The notes under the pieces are model-generated. The model had not been told where the DNA came from and searched no databases. It saw nothing but the letters and a program-made list of their open reading frames with translations. From assembly GCA_030040335.1 (NCBI GenBank), contig JASHTX010000075.1, forward strand, positions 1 through 11,967: 11,967 nucleotides of DNA, in the 5' to 3' direction. Below, piece after piece: positions 5,635 through 11,967 of the stretch. Origin of the DNA: Microcaldota archaeon. GTDB taxonomy: Archaea; Micrarchaeota; Micrarchaeia; Micrarchaeales; CABMGC01. The first letter of the stretch is position 1; every line of letters starts with the position of its first letter. The position numbers and the translations under genes were made by a program.

Positions 5635-6315
5635 ATGGGAACAGCAACGGCACTAAATGTCAGGGAGCAAAAGGTCCTATCAGAGTCGCTAAGAAAATCA
5701 GTCGAGACATCGCGTTTTCCTGAGTGGACAGCGGCTATGTTTGCGCAGATAACTGCAGGAGGCTGGCGCCGTGCCTACTACCCAGCAGTGGCGAGAGACA
5801 TAATGGAGGCACACCCGGAAAAATTGCTCTCGGTGGGTGCGGGGAGACTGGATCTTGAAGGGCTTGTGGCCGGTGCGCTTCCGAAAACCGCCATAACCGC
5901 AGTTGAACCATCGCCATACTTGCGGAAGATAGCAGCCAATAAAGCGCGTATGCATTCCAACATCTCACTCTTTGACGGAGACAGCAAAAACGTGCCAGAT
6001 GGGAAGTACAACACGGTAGTTCTCAGCAAGATGATTCAGTACCTGCCTGACAAGATAGGCGCGTTGGCTTACCTGAAAGACCACCTGGAACCGGATGGGG
6101 AGATAAGGGTGTATCAGTTTCCGTATCTACACTCCGACAACCTTATTGTAAGAATAATGAGCATGGAGCAAGCTGTTTTTATGGACCTCGTGGCAGGATT
6201 CAGGAAAGGGCTCTCGGCAGGAGAAATATATTATTACTCGAAACGAGCAGGGTTGAAGCTTACCAGTGCGATAGAGACAGATAATTTCAGAAGAACGATC
6301 CTGGTAAAAAGATAA
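5635..6315 (+). CDS. Class I SAM-dependent methyltransferase-like protein (226 aa)
   Basis: A Rossmann-fold methyltransferase candidate. After an N-terminal helical region (about residues 1-58), motif I is LLSVGAGRLDLEG (64-76). The acidic residue ending strand 2 is in AVEPSPYLRK (Glu91), the adenine-contact segment is LFDGDSKNVPDG (112-123), and strand 4 is YNTVVLSKMIQYLP (125-138), followed by the usual helix and LEPDGEIRVYQF. The C-terminal part (MDLVAGFRKGLSAGEIYYYSKRAGL) resembles the lid region of small-molecule methyltransferases. The substrate is not evident. The frame is open back to an ATG at 5542 inside the DHH gene, but the TATA box at 5597-5604 lies downstream of that codon, so 5635 is preferred. 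It ends 11 bp from the convergent 234-aa gene. Arginine codons (by hand: 6 CGN, 7 AGA, 3 AGG) differ from the AGG-dominated KaiC-like gene, hinting at separate origin. Confidence 0.75.
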   Translation: MGTATALNVREQKVLSESLRKSVETSRFPEWTAAMFAQITAGGWRRAYYPAVARDIMEAHPEKLLSVGAGRLDLEGLVAGALPKTAITAVEPSPYLRKIAANKARMHSNISLFDGDSKNVPDGKYNTVVLSKMIQYLPDKIGALAYLKDHLEPDGEIRVYQFPYLHSDNLIVRIMSMEQAVFMDLVAGFRKGLSAGEIYYYSKRAGLKLTSAIETDNFRRTILVKR

Positions 6316-6326
6316 AAAGAGATGCC

Positions 6327-7031
6327 CTAGACTCCGTGAAACCAGAAGCCTTTCTCGCCCTCTTGCTTCTTCTGCTTCTTGAATATTTTCCCTAGAAACG
6401 TTGGCTTTGCCTCTTCTTTCTCAATCTTTACCCCGAGTTCGGCAGCCAGTTCCGGATGCTGGATCAGGTAATCGTGCTGCCACGCGTGGAACTTCTCAAG
6501 CTTTTCCTTTTCGTAGATCTCCTTGCTTGCCTCGTACTCCGGCTTCATCTTCTTCCATTCCTCGAGCGTGTATCCGTAGGGCGCGTGCTCCCTTATGCTC
6601 GGAGGGCTGAACTGGTATTTGTATATCTCGTTGTAGTAGTCGATGTCTCTTTCCTGCATCTCCTGTGCAGACGTGTGCACGCCCTCCTTGGCGAGGTAGT
6701 CAATTATCTGCTGCAGGCCAATCTTCGTCTTCCTGCTCTCGGCTTCGAGCGGGTTGTACGTTATCTTTATCTTCCTTGCCACGAATTCAACTTTTGCGAA
6801 GAGCACGGCATCGAGCAGCATTAGCCTGTACTGCAGCCTTGCGGAGTGTTCTGTGTCTATCAGCTCCTCCTTCTTGAGATTGGTGAATGTGACTTCTTTG
6901 ACCATTTTGTACGGGACGCGGAACTTTACGCCGTTCTCCTCCACATATTCCTCATATGCCTTGTTCTCGGCGCGCTCCTGCTCAAGTTCCTTTTGATAGG
7001 TTATATCATCGGTGTTTTCTCTCCTGTCCAT
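6327..7031 (-). CDS. Hypothetical protein, probable partner of the radical SAM enzyme (234 aa)
   Basis: I do not recognise the family. The protein is soluble, highly charged and has no cysteines. Residues 1-40 are acidic and helical. Residues about 43-118 (VKEVTFTNLKKEELID ... FAKVEFVARKIKITYNP ... LQQIIDYLAKEGV) alternate strand-helix-strand-strand-helix, recalling a ferredoxin-like fold of the heavy-metal-associated (HMA) type but without its CxxC. That resemblance is inference. A Tyr/His/Trp-rich helical region follows (EIYKYQF, TLEEWKKM, HAWQHDYLIQHPELAAELG), then a basic tail (LGKIFKKQKK) that could contact nucleic acid, membrane or the radical SAM protein. The ATG at 7031 has a GGTGGTG Shine-Dalgarno and lies 22 nt after the radical SAM stop codon, so the two genes should share a transcript. 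An electron-delivery, substrate-delivery or assembly role for the pair is possible. Confidence 0.75.
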   Translation of the reverse strand: MDRRENTDDITYQKELEQERAENKAYEEYVEENGVKFRVPYKMVKEVTFTNLKKEELIDTEHSARLQYRLMLLDAVLFAKVEFVARKIKITYNPLEAESRKTKIGLQQIIDYLAKEGVHTSAQEMQERDIDYYNEIYKYQFSPPSIREHAPYGYTLEEWKKMKPEYEASKEIYEKEKLEKFHAWQHDYLIQHPELAAELGVKIEKEEAKPTFLGKIFKKQKKQEGEKGFWFHGV

Positions 7032-7053
7032 TTACACCACCTTTTGCCGCGGA

Positions 7054-9018
7054 TCAGTGCCCACCGCAGCCGCAGTTTCCACCGCAAGAGCATCCAGAGC
7101 CGTCTTCCTTGCATCCGCAGGAATCTCCAGCGGCGTGCTCGTGCACCTCAGCCTCGCTTTCGACGTTCTTTGCTGTGCTTATTGTGCTGACCGGCACCTG
7201 CACCGTAGTCTTCGAAGTAGTCTCGACAACCGCAATTCTGGACTTTTTGGCCTTTAGCTTATCAGCGGCTGCAACGTTTACGGGCAGCTTGAAGAAGTCA
7301 GTGCCCTTTACGTAAAGCTGCTGATACTCTGGTGTTGCTTCCAACGCCTTTATGTCCCTCTTGTACTTGTCTGCGGCGTAGTTCCAGTTGGCGTGGGTTG
7401 CTTCCCATTCCTTGCTCGGTATCGCATACTGCCTCTGCACCTTGTCCCTATAGACCTCTGGAAAGACGTTGAATGTGCAGAACGGAAGCACCCTGCCGTC
7501 AGGCATCGAGTAGTGTATGTCGCACTTCTCGACCCTTTTTATGTCGTAAGTGTACTCGTCCTGGAAGTGCATCATGCCGAGGAAGAGGCTCTTGAGCTGG
7601 AACGCGCCAACGCTCGCAAAGTCTCCCTTTAGCAACACGCTCATGAAGAGTTTCCCGAAGTTTATCGACTTTGGCTGCTGCTCCTCGTCAATGAACTTCC
7701 TTAGCTGCAGCAGCTTTCGCATTGCGATTATCTTTCTCTCTATCCTGCTCTTGCCCTGCATCTCATTAACGCCGTCTTGCAGGTGCTCGAGCATGCCAGC
7801 GACGTCGACGAACCTCGTGATCGGCACGATCCTGTTATCGGTGTCTAGGAAGAGGTATGTACCTGCACCGCATGCGAAGTGAATCGAAAGGTCGTACTTG
7901 TATTTGCCACTGAGCGCCTCGATGAAGCGGTTGAGTCCACCCACGTAAGGCACCGAGAACCAGTCCTCCTTTGCTATCACTCCGTCTGTCTGCTGTTCTA
8001 TCTGCTTGATAGCGCCAGGTATTGTGATTCGCTGCTTTTCCCTCAGCCTCGCCGGCATCCTGCCTACAAGCGAGACAGGTTGGAAGTTGACAGCCTTAAT
8101 CACGTCGAGGTTGTTGAGCGCGAAATTGATTATGCCTCCGAGTTCGTGGTCGTTTATCGTCCTTATGACTGTGGGCACGAGCACTATTCCCATGTGCGCC
8201 TTCCTCGCTGCCTTGAGCGTCATGGGTGTTTCCCAGTGGTTCTTGGGATTGGCGCGCTTGCTCACTCCGTCGAAGCTCATGTAAAGCGTGCTGACTCCGG
8301 CGTGCCTGAGCTTCATCATCTGCTCTGGATGAATGCCGAGGTTGATACCTGTAGTGTTAAGCTGTATCTGGTTGAATCCAGCGTCCCTTGCCATGCCTAC
8401 TATCTGCGCGAGGTCTTCGCGCATTGTCGGCTCGCCTCCTGTTATCTGGAGCGCGTTGGCAGGTATTGGCTTCTGGTTCCTGAGCTTTACGAACATCTTG
8501 TTCAGTTCTTCTCTTGTGGGCTCGTATACGGGTTCTCCCTCCTTCGCGTAGAAGAAGCAGTACCAGCATGAAAGATGGCATCTGTTTGTTATGACCACGT
8601 TGACCAACCCGCTGTGCGACTTGTGCCTGAGGCACATCGCGCAGTCGAACGGGCAGTTCTCTCCCTTGTTTATCACGTCAGGGTTGTCGAAGCCGCGGCC
8701 GTAGTAGTTGTAGTTCCTCATTCGCATATACATGTCGTAGTCTTCCCAGTACTTCTCTATCGTCCAGCCGTCGTCGGGGCAGTACTTCCTTATCATTACC
8801 ATATCCCCGCCCTTGTAGAGCGTGCCGTCTATTATCAGCTTGCACGCGGGGCAGACCGTTTTGGTCTTGTCTATCACAGGCATCTCTTCGATCTCCTGCA
8901 TCGTCCTGTGATACGGAGCCTGCAAAGGATCAAATATCTCCGACTGTTGCATGCCCTTACTTACTACCACATCCATCTCGCCGGAATTTCCGGGTCGTGA
9001 GTTACTGCTAAGTCCCAA
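7054..9018 (-). CDS. tes: Tes-like radical SAM protein (COG1964), candidate tetraether lipid synthase, with Cys-rich tail (654 aa)
   Basis: The radical SAM signature is CHLSCWYC (Cys147, 151, 154) and the SAM-contact motif ITGGEPT (192-198). Before them come CPAC (56-59), Cys80 and a second cysteine triad, CPFDCAMC (122, 126, 129). After the barrel come Cys383, Cys499 and Cys514 (LPFCTFNVFPEVYRDKV). This layout is that of COG1964, whose characterised member MJ0619 of Methanocaldococcus jannaschii joins two archaeal diether lipids into tetraethers using several Fe-S clusters and a rubredoxin-like iron. The same reaction is inferred here from family. A C-terminal extension (about 585-654) is a Lys/Thr/Val-rich linker ending in a 22-residue tail with six cysteines (634, 636, 643, 645, 649, 651) plus histidines at 626, 628 and 654. 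I do not know that tail from this family. The TTG at 9018 was chosen for its strong Shine-Dalgarno. It leads a two-gene operon. Confidence 0.8.
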   Translation of the reverse strand: MGLSSNSRPGNSGEMDVVVSKGMQQSEIFDPLQAPYHRTMQEIEEMPVIDKTKTVCPACKLIIDGTLYKGGDMVMIRKYCPDDGWTIEKYWEDYDMYMRMRNYNYYGRGFDNPDVINKGENCPFDCAMCLRHKSHSGLVNVVITNRCHLSCWYCFFYAKEGEPVYEPTREELNKMFVKLRNQKPIPANALQITGGEPTMREDLAQIVGMARDAGFNQIQLNTTGINLGIHPEQMMKLRHAGVSTLYMSFDGVSKRANPKNHWETPMTLKAARKAHMGIVLVPTVIRTINDHELGGIINFALNNLDVIKAVNFQPVSLVGRMPARLREKQRITIPGAIKQIEQQTDGVIAKEDWFSVPYVGGLNRFIEALSGKYKYDLSIHFACGAGTYLFLDTDNRIVPITRFVDVAGMLEHLQDGVNEMQGKSRIERKIIAMRKLLQLRKFIDEEQQPKSINFGKLFMSVLLKGDFASVGAFQLKSLFLGMMHFQDEYTYDIKRVEKCDIHYSMPDGRVLPFCTFNVFPEVYRDKVQRQYAIPSKEWEATHANWNYAADKYKRDIKALEATPEYQQLYVKGTDFFKLPVNVAAADKLKAKKSRIAVVETTSKTTVQVPVSTISTAKNVESEAEVHEHAAGDSCGCKEDGSGCSCGGNCGCGGH

Positions 9019-9023
9019 CCTGA

Positions 9024-9032
9024 CACCTCCTT
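9024..9032 (-). promoter_or_regulatory. Strong Shine-Dalgarno that sets the radical SAM start
   Basis: On the minus strand this reads AAGGAGGTG, a near-complete match to the archaeal 16S 3' end, five bases before the TTG at 9018. It favours this TTG over the in-frame ATG at 8976 and contrasts with the leaderless-looking starts elsewhere in the window. Confidence 0.8.
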
Positions 9033-9055
9033 TATTACTCAGTTATGAACATTAA

Positions 9056-9064
9056 GTATTTAAG
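9056..9064 (-). promoter_or_regulatory. TATA box of the radical SAM operon
   Basis: On the minus strand this reads CTTAAATAC, centred about 42 nt before the TTG at 9018. The predicted transcription start is near 9034, giving a leader of about 15 nt that just holds the Shine-Dalgarno. Confidence 0.55.
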
Positions 9065-9084
9065 CCATTCGCCGAACTAAGTAA

Positions 9085-9116
9085 CCAAAACATCTTAGCA
9101 AGTCAAAACGTAAAAA
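9085..9116 (-). terminator. T-rich tract after the reductase gene, possible terminator
   Basis: Reading on from the reductase stop on the minus strand there are three T-runs (TTTTT, TTTT, TTTT) within about 32 nt and no clear stem. Archaeal RNA polymerase terminates at such T-tracts without a hairpin. The tract also precedes the radical SAM promoter, so it would insulate that operon from nop5 transcription. Confidence 0.4.
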
Positions 9117-9132
9117 GATTCAATTTCCTGAC

Positions 9133-9645
9133 TCATTTCAGCACCCTGTAGTGCAGCTGCACCTCGTTCTTGGACAACTTCTTTACACCAATAAGCTCCA
9201 GGTCAAGGTCGAAATCGGAGCCTGTGAATATCCCTATTCCTCTGCCGAAGACCTTGGGCTCAACATCGAGAATGAGCTCGTCGACAAGATGTTGCTTCAT
9301 GAAGCTTGCGGCAAGGGTGCCGCCTCCGATCAGCACTTCATTGAAACCTCGTTCCGCCATCATCCTGAGCGCTTCCCGGGGAGACTTGTCGGTGAAGACC
9401 ACGTTCTCCCATCTGCTCTTCATGCGCTTTTTGCTCATCACTATGTGGAACGCGTTCTTGTCGGGAAACCATCCGTCCTCAAGCGCGAGTTCGTACGTTC
9501 TCCTCCCAATTATATCGCTGCCGACTTCCTTCATCTTCTTGAGGAAACCCTTCCACTCCACATCGCTGATGAAGCCGGTATCGTCGTCTTCCTTTGCGAT
9601 AAAACCGTTTGCGGTTATAGCCATGAAGATTGTGGCCTTAATCAA
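9133..9645 (-). CDS. Dihydrofolate reductase/RibD C-terminal-type reductase (170 aa)
   Basis: A single-domain NADPH-dependent reductase of the DHFR/RibD_C fold. Diagnostic segments in order are FMAITANGFIAKED (about 7-20), SDIIGRRTYE (43-52, cofactor-side loop), VLIGGGTLAASFM (104-116, glycine-rich NADPH loop), LVDELILDVEPKVFGRGIGIF (120-140) and the final strand EVQLHYRVLK. The length is normal for stand-alone members. The substrate, whether a folate, a deaminated riboflavin precursor or another pterin, cannot be decided: these small homologues are often annotated as DHFR without proof. The TTG at 9645 was chosen because GAGGTA lies five bases before it and relatives begin just before the FMAI strand; an ATG at 9669 would overlap nop5 by 23 nt, and an ATG at 9624 would cut into the first strand. 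It follows the nop5 stop by 1 nt, so it is probably co-transcribed and translationally coupled. Confidence 0.88.
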   Translation of the reverse strand: MIKATIFMAITANGFIAKEDDDTGFISDVEWKGFLKKMKEVGSDIIGRRTYELALEDGWFPDKNAFHIVMSKKRMKSRWENVVFTDKSPREALRMMAERGFNEVLIGGGTLAASFMKQHLVDELILDVEPKVFGRGIGIFTGSDFDLDLELIGVKKLSKNEVQLHYRVLK

Positions 9646-9646
9646 G

Positions 9647-10570
9647 TCAGTACCTCTTTCTGCGGTCATCCCAGCGCTGGTTGCCGCCGCGCTGAGGGCG
9701 ATTTTCTCTCGGGCCTCGTTGCGGCCTTCTGGAGCGGAAACTGCTGAAATCCATGGAGCCGGTCTTAGTGGGCCCCTTCGCTTTTATCTTCTCTATCCCC
9801 TTTTCTATCGATTCCTTCAGCTCCTTTCCTATGAACCTCTTCGAGAAAGCGTCGGCCCTCGCAGCAATGCTCAGCTTAGTCGCGAAGAGTCTTGCAATTC
9901 TTCCCTTGCTGCTCCTTTCCGCTATCGTGACCTCCTTGAGCTTGAAGAGTATGCCGTATTTGGGCGGCCTCGCACCTGAGCGCAGGTGCCTGAAGAGCGC
10001 CTTCTCAGCGCCCAGCAACTGCAAGGTGCTGGCCGGCATGTTCGCCAGTTTTGTCAGCGAACCTGCTTTGCTCAGCAGTTCCGCTGCAAGCCTGTAATCG
10101 ACAAGGTAGGAGATATTCGGCATCAGCTTCGGCACATTCTCATTAAGGTAAGCGTCAATCTCGTTCTCGAGCTTTGTCATCTCCAGCTCCGTATTTGCAA
10201 GCGACCTGAGCGCGTCGAACTCGCTAGCCTCCGGCTCGGCGCCTATGCTTCTCTGTATCTTCGCGGCAACCTCCTCGGCGCCATCTCCCAGCAGCCGTTG
10301 CAATGATTCTTTGCTTGCCTGCTTCTTGTTGCCTCCGGCTTCAATGACAAACCTTGTGTAGGTCTCAGCGCTGCCCAGAGTCAGCTCCGGGAAATATATT
10401 CCGTACCACTCCTCGATGCGCTCGTGGAGCAGGTTCCTGCTCTTCTCTATCTCGTTGTACGAGTTTATGGCCTGCGATATAGAGTGCTCGCCGGTCGAGT
10501 ACGCCTTGGCCACTGCCTCTCGCGCTAGTCCGAGTAGCCTCCTTCTTTTCTCCTCAGGTGTTTCTACCAA
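9647..10570 (-). CDS. nop5: Nop5 (Nop56/58 family) C/D RNP protein lacking most of the N-terminal domain (307 aa)
   Basis: A structural core of archaeal box C/D ribonucleoproteins that guide 2'-O-methylation of rRNA and tRNA. The coiled-coil entry motif RIEEWYGIYFPEL (about 51-63) and the Nop domain are clear: PNISYLVDYRLAAELLSKAG (151-170), LLGAEKALFRHL (185-196), PPKYG (202-206; usually PPKHG) and KGRIARLFATKLSIAARADAF. The usual GARL next to the first motif is replaced by AAEL. A tail of about 42 residues is rich in Arg, Gly and Pro (RPQRGPRENRPQRGG). In typical archaeal Nop5 proteins, near 380-410 aa, the EWYGLHFPEL motif follows a fibrillarin-binding N-terminal domain of well over 100 residues; here only about 53 residues precede it. 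The frame opens at 10630, but those residues are hydrophobic and overlap the promoter, so the TTG at 10570 is preferred. The gene diverges from glyS and is followed by the reductase. Confidence 0.87.
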   Translation of the reverse strand: MVETPEEKRRRLLGLAREAVAKAYSTGEHSISQAINSYNEIEKSRNLLHERIEEWYGIYFPELTLGSAETYTRFVIEAGGNKKQASKESLQRLLGDGAEEVAAKIQRSIGAEPEASEFDALRSLANTELEMTKLENEIDAYLNENVPKLMPNISYLVDYRLAAELLSKAGSLTKLANMPASTLQLLGAEKALFRHLRSGARPPKYGILFKLKEVTIAERSSKGRIARLFATKLSIAARADAFSKRFIGKELKESIEKGIEKIKAKGPTKTGSMDFSSFRSRRPQRGPRENRPQRGGNQRWDDRRKRY

Positions 10571-10590
10571 AGAACCCCCAAAATTTGCAA

Positions 10591-10597
10591 TTATAAT
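10591..10597 (-). promoter_or_regulatory. TATA box of nop5
   Basis: On the minus strand this reads ATTATAA, centred about 24 nt before the TTG at 10570, consistent with a leaderless message. It sits 9 bp from the divergent glyS TATA box, so initiation in the two directions may compete. Confidence 0.5.
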
Positions 10598-10606
10598 GAA
10601 TAGAAC

Positions 10607-10617
10607 AAATATAATAA
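10607..10617 (+). promoter_or_regulatory. TATA box of glyS
   Basis: AAATATAATAA is centred about 37 nt before the ATG at 10649. Transcription should start near 10638, giving a leader of about 10 nt without a recognisable Shine-Dalgarno. Confidence 0.5.
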
Positions 10618-10648
10618 TTCCTCTGCACAATCAGTAATTGTCATTTTT

Positions 10649-11967
10649 ATGCCGGCAAAAAAGGAGACAAACGCAGGCGACATAGTCGCAAGGAGGGGCA
10701 TCTACTACCAGGCGTTTGGCATATATGACGGCATCGCCGGTTTCTACGACTACGGTCCTGTCGGCATCAGAATAAAGAGGAATATAGAGAATGCGTGGAG
10801 ATCACTCTTCGTTGAGAGGACCGGCGCGCTGGAAATAGAGACGACAAACATTGTGCCGGAGGCTGTCCTCAGGGCAAGCGGCCATCTCGCCACATTCACG
10901 GATCCGATAGCAACATGCGAGACCTGCAAGACTCCCTACAGAGCAGACAAGCTTCTCGAGACCTACTTCGAGAAGAGGGGCATGAAGGAGGAGATGGAAG
11001 TAAAGAGGATGAGCATCGAGGAGCTCGACAAGATGATCAAGGCGCACGGGATAAAGTGCGAGAAGTGCGGCAACAAACTCGGAAAAGTGGAGAAGTTCAA
11101 CCTCACGTTCAAGACTCAGATAGGACCTGCGGGAGGGCAACCGGCTTATCTCAGGCCAGAGACCGCGCAGGGAATGTTTGTCGACTTTCCTTACCTCTAC
11201 AAGTCCCACGGATTCAAACTGCCTGTTGGAATAGCACAGGTGGGAAGGGCCTACAGAAATGAGATCTCGCCGAGGCAACAGCTCGTGAGGTCGAGGGAAT
11301 TTACTCAGATGGAGCTTGAGATATTCATAGACCCTGCTGACAATCCTAAGGAGATCTTCGGCTTCGAGCTCGCAAGCATACTGAAGGAGGAGGTCAGCTT
11401 TATCGAGAAGGGCAAGGAGACGGAGAAGCAGCACAGCCTGAAAGAGCTGCTTGAGAAGGGATCGCTGCCCAACGGCTACTTCGCGCTTGTGATCTACCTC
11501 GAGAACAGGCTGATGAATGATTTCGGAATCGACAGGAAGCACTACAGGTTCAGGGAGCTGGAGAGCGAGGAGCTGCCTCACTACTCGAGGGGAAACGTGG
11601 ACCTCGAGGTGAAGACTTCTTACGGTTACATAGAGATCGCGGGCAACGCCTACAGGACCGACTATGACCTTTCGCAGCATGCGAAGACATCGGGCAAGGA
11701 GATAAGCGTGATTGGCAATGATGGAAACAAACTCACGCCTCATGTGGTTGAAGCGAGTATGGGGGTCGACAGGCCGCTCTTCGCGATACTTGACAACGCT
11801 GTTGTTGAAGACAAGGAACGCGGCTGGGACTGGCTGAGGCTGAACGAGAGGATAGCGCCGTACAGGTACGGGGTATTTCCGCTGCAGAAGGACGACAAGT
11901 TGACCGCGAAGGCAAAAGAGCTTTACACGCTGCTGCTCGAGAAGAAGGTTCCATGCTATTATTCAGA
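10649..11967 (+). CDS. glyS: Glycyl-tRNA synthetase, archaeal/eukaryotic alpha2 type (3' truncated by window)
   Basis: The first 439 residues of a class II synthetase that charges tRNA-Gly in the cytoplasm; family members run to about 550-600 residues. The N-terminus (DIVARRGIYYQAFGIYDGIAG) and YGPVGIRIKRNIENAW carry motif 1. A zinc-binding insertion is marked by CETC (90-93) and CEKC (137-140). Next come YLRPETAQGMF, motif 2 VGRAYRNEISPRQ (198-210; Arg203 contacts ATP and the aminoacyl end), REFTQMELEIF, EIAGNAYRTDYDLSQH and motif 3 EASMGVDRPLFAIL (from about 369). The start of the anticodon-binding domain follows (APYRYGVFPLQKDDKLTAKA) and the window ends inside it at VPCYYS. The ATG at 10649 is the first start after the TATA box and gives the expected beginning. 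There are no internal stops in the visible part. It diverges from nop5. Confidence 0.96.
   Translation, partial: MPAKKETNAGDIVARRGIYYQAFGIYDGIAGFYDYGPVGIRIKRNIENAWRSLFVERTGALEIETTNIVPEAVLRASGHLATFTDPIATCETCKTPYRADKLLETYFEKRGMKEEMEVKRMSIEELDKMIKAHGIKCEKCGNKLGKVEKFNLTFKTQIGPAGGQPAYLRPETAQGMFVDFPYLYKSHGFKLPVGIAQVGRAYRNEISPRQQLVRSREFTQMELEIFIDPADNPKEIFGFELASILKEEVSFIEKGKETEKQHSLKELLEKGSLPNGYFALVIYLENRLMNDFGIDRKHYRFRELESEELPHYSRGNVDLEVKTSYGYIEIAGNAYRTDYDLSQHAKTSGKEISVIGNDGNKLTPHVVEASMGVDRPLFAILDNAVVEDKERGWDWLRLNERIAPYRYGVFPLQKDDKLTAKAKELYTLLLEKKVPCYYS

Noticed and set aside
7879..8571. Long plus-strand open frame opposite the radical SAM gene (230 codons)
   Set aside because: It is antisense to the conserved radical SAM core and has no domain, promoter or Shine-Dalgarno of its own.
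9170..9979. Plus-strand open frame of 269 codons across the reductase and nop5
   Set aside because: It spans two real genes on the other strand, and its Ser/Pro/Leu-rich translation is typical of an antisense frame.
10802..11743. Long open frame on the minus strand opposite glyS (313 codons)
   Set aside because: It is an antisense shadow of a strongly conserved synthetase; the translation is Leu/Arg/Val-rich with no recognisable domain.

Overview
The window is archaeal. It carries an archaeal/eukaryotic-type glycyl-tRNA synthetase, a Nop56/58-family C/D RNP protein, a KaiC-type single-domain ATPase, a RecJ-like DHH phosphoesterase and a radical SAM protein of the tetraether-lipid-synthase family (COG1964). 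AT-rich TATA boxes sit about 25-35 bp before many starts, so several transcripts look leaderless or nearly so; elsewhere a GGAGGTG-type Shine-Dalgarno is used. Genes are tightly packed, the Nop5 protein is reduced, and there is a small secreted/membrane protein with paired-cysteine repeats. Together these suggest a small-genome DPANN-like archaeon, perhaps Micrarchaeota. That lineage call is inference; no rRNA or other taxonomic marker was compared.

Layout. Positions 1-101 (-) hold the start of a zinc-ribbon protein, divergent from a 152-aa orphan (249-707, +). A COG1709-type HTH regulator (746-1438, -) follows, preceded by a 130-bp intergenic region packed with inverted repeats, including a perfect 9-3-9 palindrome against its TATA box. 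Upstream of that is a bitopic surface protein (1569-2240, -). Diverging from it is a three-gene (+) cluster: KaiC-like ATPase (2326-3066), paired-cysteine repeat membrane protein (3094-4128) and DHH phosphoesterase (4125-5558, GTGA overlap). A SAM-dependent methyltransferase-like gene (5635-6315, +) has its own promoter. It converges on a two-gene (-) operon: Tes-like radical SAM enzyme with a cysteine-rich tail (7054-9018), then a 234-aa protein of unknown function (6327-7031). Next come a DHFR/RibD-type reductase (9133-9645, -) placed 1 nt after the stop of a shortened Nop5 (9647-10570, -), and a divergent, truncated glycyl-tRNA synthetase (10649 to the window end, +).

How the parts may work together. 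The KaiC-cysteine repeat-DHH cluster looks co-transcribed and translationally coupled, pairing a cytoplasmic ATPase and a nuclease/phosphodiesterase with an envelope protein; no known pathway fits it. The radical SAM pair may act in membrane-lipid coupling, with the 234-aa protein as a possible partner. nop5 and glyS are housekeeping information-processing genes sharing a divergent promoter region. No tRNA, rRNA, CRISPR array or insertion sequence was seen. No gene-free stretch exceeds about 150 bp.
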